DNA of 64,000 nt from Lachnospiraceae bacterium. GTDB lineage: Bacteria; Bacillota_A; Clostridia; Lachnospirales; Lachnospiraceae. The position numbers and the translations under genes are program-made. Below the pieces are notes generated by a model. It was not told where the DNA came from. It did not search any database and worked only from the letters and a program-made list of their open reading frames with translations. Below, piece by piece: positions 17,640-26,200 of the stretch (its first letter is position 1; each line of letters starts with the position of its first letter). The DNA is taken from NCBI GenBank assembly GCA_017516285.1, contig JAFXDD010000006.1, positions 62,001 through 126,000 of the forward strand. Direction: 5' to 3'.

Positions 17640-19517
17640 ATGAGAAAAAATAAGAGTGTGATAGTTCAGTGGGTTCTTTCCTATTTAATTATATTATTAA
17701 TACCTGTTGTTACGATTTTTATCAATTATTATTACAGTACAAATATGATAAAGCAGGAAATTTATGATAGTAATAAGCTTGTTTTGGAAAATCTGGCAGA
17801 TAATGTGGATGAATACATATATGAACAACGTTCCTTTTATGCATTTATTGTAACGAATAATTTATTTGCAACACTGATAAAGAGTGATAAAAAGGATGCC
17901 TGGTTTTATGATAATGTCAGTGAATTATATGAGCAAATAGAAAAATATGACAGCTGGAGAAAAAAGGTAGTCAGTCTTGTTTATATGCAGGAGACGGATT
18001 ATGTAATTGGAAAAGGGGGAAGCGATAGCAGGAGCTATTATTCAAGCTTAAATCGTACTTGGCAGCAGCAAACGGATTATGCAGAATGGAAGGACTTTCT
18101 TTCGGAAGAATATCAGAATGAGTTTATGGTAAATAATTATTGGGGAAATGATGCTGATGACGTATCCATTGTATATGCAAACAGCTATTATTGGCCCGGC
18201 ACTGAAAAAACCAATGTTTTTATCAGCGTTTCCATATCAGAAATTGAAAAACTGGTTAAATCGTTAAGCTTAGGCACGAAGCTGATTCTTTGCTCGGGTG
18301 ATACGCCTTTATTGGCAGTATCCAGTGAGGGAATAGAGGAAATTCCGATGGAAACTTCTTATATGGAGGGGAATGATGATTTCTGGGAAACAAGCGAGTA
18401 CATGGTTGTGCGTGAGGAATCCTCTGAGGCAAAGCTCGCGTATTATCTGATGATACCGCAAAGAGATTTTTGGGAGGAATTTCAATATCTTCGAAATTTA
18501 TTCTGTGTAAGCTTAATATTGACACTGTTAGTCGGTATTTTCTGCGCTTCCGTTTTAGCAAGGAAAAACTTCAGACCATTATCTGATTTGCATGTTAAGA
18601 TAACCGGAGGGGAGAAGAAAGGGAATGAATTTTGGGAGATTGAAAGTGCGTATAGCAAGCTTGTGGAAGAACAGCAGGTTATGCAAAAGAAAGTGCAAAA
18701 TGGAGAAGAAGCCTTAAAGGAATATTATTTGCTTTCTTTGATGAAGGGAAGGTCTACATGGCTTCGAAGCAGTGAAGAGGATATTCTTGTGAGTCTGGAA
18801 GACAATGAAAATATTGTTTTGATTGGTTTTTTGATACCGAATGTTGTCAAGGATACCGGTGAACAAGATGAGCTTTGGGCATTTGTATTAGATAACATGT
18901 TTTCAGACTTAATCAAGGGCGAAATCTATTATCGTCTGGAGGACGGGCAATATTTATTTTATCTATTTAAGACTTGTGACCCTGAGAACTTTAAAAAGTC
19001 TTGCATAGAGAGATGTGAATATTTATGTATCCTGATGAAAGAAAAGTGGGGCATCGATGTATCGGTAGCAGTCAGTGGCTGGGAAGATAAATTGGATCGT
19101 GTCAGGGGATTGTATAAAGCTGTAACAGAGGCACTTGCTTATAAAAGTCTTATTGGTGGTGGAGTTATTGATACGCATGAATGGCTGAAAAATAAAAGTA
19201 TTATGAATGAAATTATAGAATATATCGATTTACATTATATGGAGAGTACGCTGAATATAGGTTCCGTGGCAGATGGTGTGGGACGAAATTCAAAATATAT
19301 CTCCAAAGTATTTAAAGATGAGACAGGAATTAGCATGCTGGATTACATCCACAATTTGCGTATTCGCAAGGCCCAGGTCATGATGAAGACGGGAGAATAT
19401 TCTTTAGAAGAAATCAGCGAAAGCGTAGGCTATGTAAGTATTATGACATTCCGCAGAGCCTTTGTAAAGGTTGTAGGAGTGGCGCCCGGAAAATATAAAA
19501 ACGAACAAAATATGTGA
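17640..19517 (+). CDS. Membrane AraC-family regulator (YesS-like)
   Basis: A 625-residue protein. It has a transmembrane helix at about 10-30, an extracellular Cache-like sensor region of about 250 residues, a second transmembrane helix at about 283-303, a cytoplasmic linker, and a C-terminal AraC DNA-binding domain (about 520-620, with LEEISESVGYVSIMTFRRAF as second helix-turn-helix). Such regulators sit beside lplABC-type importers and activate them in response to extracellular oligosaccharides. It is transcribed just before the importer genes. The 17-bp box found at 7070 and 19532 is a candidate binding site, which is inference. Confidence 0.88.
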   Translation: MRKNKSVIVQWVLSYLIILLIPVVTIFINYYYSTNMIKQEIYDSNKLVLENLADNVDEYIYEQRSFYAFIVTNNLFATLIKSDKKDAWFYDNVSELYEQIEKYDSWRKKVVSLVYMQETDYVIGKGGSDSRSYYSSLNRTWQQQTDYAEWKDFLSEEYQNEFMVNNYWGNDADDVSIVYANSYYWPGTEKTNVFISVSISEIEKLVKSLSLGTKLILCSGDTPLLAVSSEGIEEIPMETSYMEGNDDFWETSEYMVVREESSEAKLAYYLMIPQRDFWEEFQYLRNLFCVSLILTLLVGIFCASVLARKNFRPLSDLHVKITGGEKKGNEFWEIESAYSKLVEEQQVMQKKVQNGEEALKEYYLLSLMKGRSTWLRSSEEDILVSLEDNENIVLIGFLIPNVVKDTGEQDELWAFVLDNMFSDLIKGEIYYRLEDGQYLFYLFKTCDPENFKKSCIERCEYLCILMKEKWGIDVSVAVSGWEDKLDRVRGLYKAVTEALAYKSLIGGGVIDTHEWLKNKSIMNEIIEYIDLHYMESTLNIGSVADGVGRNSKYISKVFKDETGISMLDYIHNLRIRKAQVMMKTGEYSLEEISESVGYVSIMTFRRAFVKVVGVAPGKYKNEQNM

Positions 19518-19531
19518 TATTGTTAGCGCAA

Positions 19532-19576
19532 TCTTCCCTTTTGTTACTTTTCAATTTGTGGAAGTGTTGATATGCT
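19532..19576 (+). promoter_or_regulatory. Promoter region of the sugar-importer operon with shared box
   Basis: TCTTCCCTTTTGTTACT (19532-19548) ends 22 bp ahead of TATGCT (19571-19576). The box and its spacing match those upstream of the GH88 operon (7070-7086 to 7109). Confidence 0.55.
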
Positions 19577-19664
19577 AAAAGCACAACATCGCGATGTAGA
19601 TAGAGGATAGTTCGAAATGTCTTCTAAAGAAAATGTAAGTACAAATTAAAAAGGAGATTTTACA

Positions 19665-21308
19665 ATGAAGAATCTTAAAGTTAAAAAGATTTTATGCAGT
19701 ATCATTGCAGGTACACTGATTGCAGGTATGCTTGGCGGTTGTGGAGCAGAGGAACAGAAAGAATCCGCTGTAAGTAAAAACACAGAAGCTACAGAAAGTC
19801 AGAGCACAGAAGCAATAGAGACTACGGAAGAGCTGAAGCTGGGTTATCCAATTGAAGGAAATGTTGAACTTACAATTACTATGATGGACGAAGCAAATGT
19901 AAGTACAAATTACAAAAACCTGGCAGAGACACCTTTCGGTAAGGCATGGCAGGAACAGACCGGAATCACATTAAAGCACGAGTACTTGGCAGATAAGGAT
20001 GCTATGAATTTGTTATTTGCCAGTGGTGAGCTTCCTGATATTATCATGTATAATTTTAATAACTATAGCGGTGGAATCGCTGCTGCAGTTCGTGATGGAA
20101 TTGTATTGCCGATTACGGATTATGTAGAATATGCACCGGATCTGATGGCTGCATTAGAGAGTAGCGATGGGGCTATGAAGGGTAACATGACAGATGATGG
20201 TGAAATTATCGGTTTCCCATTTATCAGATTAGATGAGCGTCTTTGTACCAGCAGAGGTTTGATTATTCGTGAAGACTGGTTGGAAGATGTGAATATGGAA
20301 ATACCGCAAACTCCGGAAGATTTGTATAATGTATTAAAAGCCTTTAAGGGAATCGAAGGTGTTACATATCCATTTGCAGCAGGCTATGGTAACTTACTTA
20401 ATTATGGAATAGGAGAAGGTGCTATTACATCTCCATTTGGACTTCCTTGTGGAAATTTCTATCAGATTGATGGTAAAGTACATTATGGCTTTGCAGAACC
20501 GGAGCTTAAGGACGTACTTGTTTATTTACACAAGTTATATGAAGAAGAGCTGTTAGATCCTAATATGCAAAGTCTTTCAGCAAATTTGATTAGTGCTGCT
20601 ATGACAGGCGGAACCGGTGGCTTGACCTTTGGTGCCACCAGTAAAATTGGCGAATATTTGAAGGCTATGGCAGAGGTAGACCCTACATATTCTGTAACAG
20701 GTGTGGGTTCTTTAGTTGCTAAAGAAGGTGATACAGCAATGAGTAGTCATTATACCGGTGCGTTAGCCGGAGTGTATGCTGTTATTACACCGGATTGTAA
20801 GAATGTAGAAGCAGCAGTAAGATTCCTCAATTATGGATATACGGAAGCAGGTGATATCCTTATGAACTGGGGTATTGAGGGCGAAAGCTATGAAGTAGTA
20901 AATGGTGAAAAGCAGTGGACGGATTGGGTAAATAATAATCCGGATGGCTGGACTGCAGGTATGGCGAAATCAGCATACAGCAGAGGCGCTAGTAACGGTC
21001 CTATGGTACAGGAATATCGTAAGAAGGATACACCGCAGCAAGAGGATGCAACCACAAGATGGGCAAATTCAAATGCAGCAGATTATGTGCTTCCTAGCTT
21101 AAGCATTCCGGGCGAGGACGCTTCAGAATACTCTAAAATTTCCGGAGATATCACTACATATTATCAGGAGATGATTGTTAAGTATATTACAGGAGAAGAG
21201 TCCCTGGATACCTTCGAAAGCGCCTATCTTGCTACTTTGGAAAAAATGGGTGTAAAGCGTATGATTGAAATCCAGCAGAAAGCTTTGGATGCATATAATG
21301 CAAGATAA
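19665..21308 (+). CDS. Extracellular sugar-binding lipoprotein (LplA-like)
   Basis: A 547-residue binding protein with a type II signal peptide: basic start, hydrophobic core and lipobox LGGC with the modified Cys26, followed by a Ser/Thr/Glu-rich linker. The mature part has the family 1 extracellular solute-binding fold, of the long LplA type that pairs with two permeases and a shared ATPase. No ATPase gene is nearby; a multi-sugar MsmK-like ATPase elsewhere would be needed. It starts the importer operon and is separated from the permeases by a strong hairpin. Confidence 0.9.
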   Translation: MKNLKVKKILCSIIAGTLIAGMLGGCGAEEQKESAVSKNTEATESQSTEAIETTEELKLGYPIEGNVELTITMMDEANVSTNYKNLAETPFGKAWQEQTGITLKHEYLADKDAMNLLFASGELPDIIMYNFNNYSGGIAAAVRDGIVLPITDYVEYAPDLMAALESSDGAMKGNMTDDGEIIGFPFIRLDERLCTSRGLIIREDWLEDVNMEIPQTPEDLYNVLKAFKGIEGVTYPFAAGYGNLLNYGIGEGAITSPFGLPCGNFYQIDGKVHYGFAEPELKDVLVYLHKLYEEELLDPNMQSLSANLISAAMTGGTGGLTFGATSKIGEYLKAMAEVDPTYSVTGVGSLVAKEGDTAMSSHYTGALAGVYAVITPDCKNVEAAVRFLNYGYTEAGDILMNWGIEGESYEVVNGEKQWTDWVNNNPDGWTAGMAKSAYSRGASNGPMVQEYRKKDTPQQEDATTRWANSNAADYVLPSLSIPGEDASEYSKISGDITTYYQEMIVKYITGEESLDTFESAYLATLEKMGVKRMIEIQQKALDAYNAR

Positions 21309-21327
21309 TATTCTTGTATAGTTTTGG

Positions 21328-21366
21328 GTTAACTGGTGCAAAGAAGTGATTCTTGCATCAGTTAAC
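21328..21366 (+). promoter_or_regulatory. Strong intercistronic hairpin between binding protein and permease
   Basis: Arms 21328-21345 and 21350-21366 form a 17-bp stem with one bulged A, one G-U pair and a GTGA loop. There is no T-tract after it. It probably protects the lipoprotein mRNA from 3' decay or partly attenuates read-through, giving more binding protein than permease. Confidence 0.65.
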
Positions 21367-21404
21367 TGATTTATACCCGTAGTGTGAAAGGAATGCTATT
21401 ATAT

Positions 21405-22328
21405 ATGAAAAAATCGACGTTTTTTAAAAGATTATGTAAGGATTTAAAAAAATATTCGGGCATTTATATACTCTTTCTTCCGGTACTTATCTATTACTTG
21501 TTATTTTGCTATAAACCGATGTATGGACTTGTGATAGCATTTAAAGATTTTAGACCGGGACTCGGAATTTGGGGAAGTGAATGGGTTGGATTTCGACATT
21601 TTAAAGACTTTTTTGAATCCTACTATTTTGGGAGAGTATTAAAAAATACTCTTGTTATAAGCCTTTCAAGTCTGATTATTGGATTTCCGATGCCAATTAT
21701 TTTTGCATTGTTGCTTAACGAAATTAAAAACGATAAGTTCAAACGTATTACCCAGACAATTTCATATATGCCACATTTCATATCTATGGTAGTTATGTGT
21801 GGTATGATAACGTTGTTTGTATCAGATAAAGGATTTATTACAGAAATTGTGACTTTTTTTGGTGGACCGGAAGGAATTTCCCTTTTAAACAAGTCAGAAT
21901 TTTATGTTCCGATTCATGTGATTTCAGGAATATGGAAGGACTTGGGCTGGGGCTCTATTATTTATCTGGCTGCATTGTCAGGTGTGGATCAGGAATTATA
22001 CGAAGCTGCGAAGATAGATGGTGCTAATCGTTGGAAGCAGACGATTCATATTACGCTGCCGGGAATTGCCGGTACAATCATCATCATGCTTTTGTTAAGA
22101 ATAGGCGGCATTATGAATGTAGGACACGAAAAGATTTTGCTTTTATATAATCCGGGTATTTATGATACTGCAGATGTAATTTCTACCTTTGTTTATCGTA
22201 AGGGCTTGCAGAATTTCGAGTGGAGCTATAGTTCTGCGGTTGGTATGTTTAATTCTGTAATAAATCTAATCCTGGTTCTTACGTTTAATAAAATCAGTAA
22301 AAAGGTTACAGAGATTGGTCTGTGGTAG
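21405..22328 (+). CDS. Sugar ABC transporter permease (LplB-like)
   Basis: About 307 residues with six transmembrane helices and the binding-protein-dependent permease EAA loop (YEAAKIDGANRWKQTIHITLPG) in the last third, here given as EAAKIDGANRWKQ. It forms half of the membrane channel for oligosaccharide uptake. The start is uncertain: GTG 21384, ATG 21393 and ATG 21405 are in frame. GAAAGGA at 21386-21392 fits 21405 best. It overlaps the next reading frame slightly, indicating tight coupling. Confidence 0.88.
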   Translation: MKKSTFFKRLCKDLKKYSGIYILFLPVLIYYLLFCYKPMYGLVIAFKDFRPGLGIWGSEWVGFRHFKDFFESYYFGRVLKNTLVISLSSLIIGFPMPIIFALLLNEIKNDKFKRITQTISYMPHFISMVVMCGMITLFVSDKGFITEIVTFFGGPEGISLLNKSEFYVPIHVISGIWKDLGWGSIIYLAALSGVDQELYEAAKIDGANRWKQTIHITLPGIAGTIIIMLLLRIGGIMNVGHEKILLLYNPGIYDTADVISTFVYRKGLQNFEWSYSSAVGMFNSVINLILVLTFNKISKKVTEIGLW

Positions 22329-22342
22329 GCAAAGGAGTTCAC

Positions 22343-23215
22343 ATGAGAAAAAAAATAAATGGATATCGTGCTTTTACTATCATAAATACAATATTTATGT
22401 TATTTATTATTTTTATTATGGCATATCCTCTTTATTATGTAGTGGTTGCATCTTTTAGTGATCCGAATGCATTATTCAGGCATGGAGGATTATTATGGGC
22501 ACCTTTGCAGCCATATACATTAAGAGCTTATGAAATGGTATTTAATCATTCCCTGATTTTATCAGGATTTGCAAATACCTTGTTTGTATTGGTGGTTGGT
22601 TTGATGGTAAACCTGACTATGACAGTGCTTGGTGCATATTGTTTGAATGTAAAAGGTCCTATGTTAAATGGACTGTTTACTACTATGATTATTATTACCA
22701 TGTATTTTGGCGGTGGTTTGGTACCCGGTTATTTGAATATTAAGGATTTGGGGTTACTGGACAGTCTCTGGGCATTGATTATTCCCGGAGCTATATCTAC
22801 TACAAATTTAATTATTATGAGAAGTGCCTTTCGCAATATACCGGAAAGCTTAACGGAAGCAGCAGTTTTGGACGGAGCGGCACATTATCAGATTTTGACA
22901 AGAGTTATGATACCCTTGAGCAAGGCAACATTGGCAGTAATGGTATTGTATTATGGGGTTTCCCATTGGAATTCCTGGTTTGCAGCTTCCATTTACTTAA
23001 GAGATAGTGCCAAGTATCCTCTCCAGCTGGTAGTCAGAAACATTATAAATCTGACGCAAATGACAGAAGATACAGGAGTTGATGAAATGGCTCAAATGGC
23101 AGAATTGATGAAATATGCATTGATAGTGGTTTCAACAGTTCCTATCTTATGCATTTATCCTTTTATTCAAAAACATTTTACCAAGGGTGTAATGGTCGGA
23201 GCTATCAAGGGGTAA
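22343..23215 (+). CDS. Sugar ABC transporter permease (LplC-like)
   Basis: A 290-residue partner permease with six transmembrane helices and the EAA-loop motif (TEAAVLDGAAHYQILTRV) near residues 180-197. It pairs with the LplB-like permease. The ATG at 22343 has AAAGGAG at 22331-22337 ahead of it, so the in-frame GTG at 22322 is not preferred. The C-terminus KHFTKGVMVGAIKG is the classic ending of this family. Confidence 0.9.
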   Translation: MRKKINGYRAFTIINTIFMLFIIFIMAYPLYYVVVASFSDPNALFRHGGLLWAPLQPYTLRAYEMVFNHSLILSGFANTLFVLVVGLMVNLTMTVLGAYCLNVKGPMLNGLFTTMIIITMYFGGGLVPGYLNIKDLGLLDSLWALIIPGAISTTNLIIMRSAFRNIPESLTEAAVLDGAAHYQILTRVMIPLSKATLAVMVLYYGVSHWNSWFAASIYLRDSAKYPLQLVVRNIINLTQMTEDTGVDEMAQMAELMKYALIVVSTVPILCIYPFIQKHFTKGVMVGAIKG

Positions 23216-23276
23216 GCGTTTTATAACGGCTTAAGGATATCAAGAAAGTATTCCATTTTTAAGAAAGGTGGACAAG

Positions 23277-26200
23277 ATGATGAAGACAAAATCGTTTCGA
23301 TTACTGACAGTTTTTTTGACCGTAGTAATGCTCTTGGCTCTGAGCCTGAATGTCATGGCAGCAAAGAGCAGCTCAGTAACTAAGGATGGTTTGACAGCAC
23401 AGCTTATTACAGACAAGGACTCGTACAAAGCAGGCGAGTCCGTGAAGGCAAGTGTGCAGGTAGATAACCATACCGGCAGAGAAGTATTTATCTTTACACA
23501 AATAAATGCGCCTGAGGGTGTTAAGTTGGCCAGCGAAAGTGCTGCTTTTGACACGCGTTTACAGGATGGTGAAAGCTGGATTACACCAGGTGGTGTATTA
23601 TTCTCTGCAAGCAGCGTGACTACAGCAGGAAACTCCGCTGCAACAGGCGACAATATGCAGGCAGGCTTTTGGGTTATCCTGACAGTTCTTGCAGTTTGCG
23701 GCATCGCAGCACTGTTTGTGTACGGCAAAAACAAAAAGACCTGGCTTTCTATTATGCTTTGTATGGTAATGGTAGCAGGAATGGCTGTAGCAGCAGTACC
23801 GGCACAGGCCGCTGATATGAATGGGGACATAGAACTTAGCTGTACCATTCAAATGGATGGCAAGGATACAGAGTTATCAGCTACGGTAAGTTATGTTATT
23901 TATGATGAGGCTGAGGAAGCAGCAGAGGAGTCTGATGTCGCACCAGAGGCAACAGAGGCTCCTAGTGACACACCGTCCGACAGCGACAGTGACACACCAT
24001 CCGATAGCGACAGTGACACACCGTCTGATAGTGATAGCGATACACCATCCGACAGCGATAGTGACACACCGTCCGACAGTGACAGTGAAACGCCGGAAGA
24101 GGGGTTTGACTTACTGAATGGCGTACTTAATATGGAAACGGATGAAATGGTTTATGACAGACCGAACAAATATAATGGTCACGACCTTTTTGAATATGTA
24201 GAAGATGAGGGCTCTCTTGATGGAACGTATTTGAAGCTGACAGCAACAAAGCTATGCCATTGTCCTAATTGTTCAGTAGTTGAGCATTATGATAGTGAAG
24301 GTAATGCGGTTAAGGTTGATGGCATGTGCACGAAGATATATTATGCTTATCGTGATGGTTTGGTTGCCAATAAGGAATTTACTTTGAAGTTCTGGGTAAA
24401 GCAAAGCGATTTGAGCGCGCCATTAAATGTATATGTAATGACAAGAGATGCGGAAGGAACCGAAATTCGTTTATCTGCACAGGATGAAATTGTGAAGACC
24501 GTAAAGGAGCCGAATAAGTGGTATGAGGTTAGCTATACCTTCAAGACGGAATCAAACTATAATATGACAAATTACAGAGTTTATATTTTGAGTCCAAGTG
24601 CTGCAGCGGAGGGAACTACTTGGTGTGTAGATAATATTAGTATTTACACGGATGAAATTCCGATAGGTATAGCGGGCAAAGCGGAATTTTTGGCTAAGCT
24701 GGCTGCAGAAAGCGAAGTCAGCATGAATCCTGACAGAATTGAACCTAAAAAATACCGTGAACCGCTCACAGAGAATTTATTGGCTAACGGAAACTTTGAT
24801 GAGGGCCTTGAAGGTTGGAAGGGAAATTCAAAAACAAAATTAGATACGGATTATTTCTGGGTCGATGATGGAAGTCTCAAAATCGATTTGTATAGAAATA
24901 GTAATTCTCCGGCGGTAGGATATAATTTAGAGGGGATTGTTGCGGAAGCAGAATATCAGATTTCTTTTGATTATAAGATTGATAAATCCAATGCGACTAC
25001 CTTCCCTGTGTTCAAAATAGAATGCTTTAGTGGCAATCAATTTACCTCCGCAGATTATATTGGCGGTGTTGAACCTGAGACCATGCGAGCTGATTTTATA
25101 AAGGATGGAGAATGGCATACCTATACACATAGAGTCCGTACTTTACCGGGAACCAAAGGTGTTCAGGTAATGTTGCGCCATAATGCAAACAGTACCGGAA
25201 GCTCTTGTGCTGTATATTACGACAACATTGAATTAACGATGACAGCCAATCCGAAGATGTTATCTTTAAAGCCAATGAAGATATTCTATACGGATATAGA
25301 AAATACAGAGTTTGAAGCAAGTCTAACTTCCAATGCTCCTGCAGGAAGCGAAAATGGCAAGGTTGTATTTGAAGTATATGACGGACAAACGTCTATTTAT
25401 AAGAGTGACGAAATTGCATTGCTTGAAGGAAGCGCTAAGCTTGACTTTAATCTTGGCTTGCTAGAGAAATTAGACAGTCCTTATTGTGTATTAGCTTCTC
25501 TGTATGTGGATGGAGAGTTCAAAGGAAATGTCGGACAAGATATATTTATGTATGACAGACCGGCAGCACTGGATCAAAACGGTCATGTAGTAAAATTTGG
25601 GGAAGGTTTTGTACCGGTGATTGGATATCATTTTAATCCGGATGGATTTATTGATCAAAATGATGTGGATGCCGGAATTGCTGCTGCTACTGAAGTAGGA
25701 ATGACACATGATGTAGTCGCAGAGGATATCGGTGTTAATGTAATACAGGGATCAGCTATTAGTTCTGTAGATGAGCTTTTGGCAAAACTCGATTATATGC
25801 AGAGTATAGGTCAAAAATATATAGTAATTTTGTACTGGGGAAATAGACCAGCTGGAAATGAGCTATATATGCAGAGAACCATTGAGATAATATCCAATCC
25901 GGAGATTAGAAATCACCCAGCATTATTCGGTTATGGTATCGGTGATGAGCCTTTTTATCATAGAACAGAGGACGAGGCAAGACGCGAACTGGAAAATGGT
26001 TATCGTCTGATCCGTCAATATGATAAGGATAATATTATCTATTTGGTGGAAAATAAATCGGAATATTACGAGGAATCCGCTACTTTTGTAGATACGCTGT
26101 TACTTGATCCTTATTTTGCGGCTGAGGGAGCAGAAGTTTATCAGGAGGTTTCCATTGCTGAAGATGCTTTAGATCCAAACAAGCCTTATTGGACGCTTAT

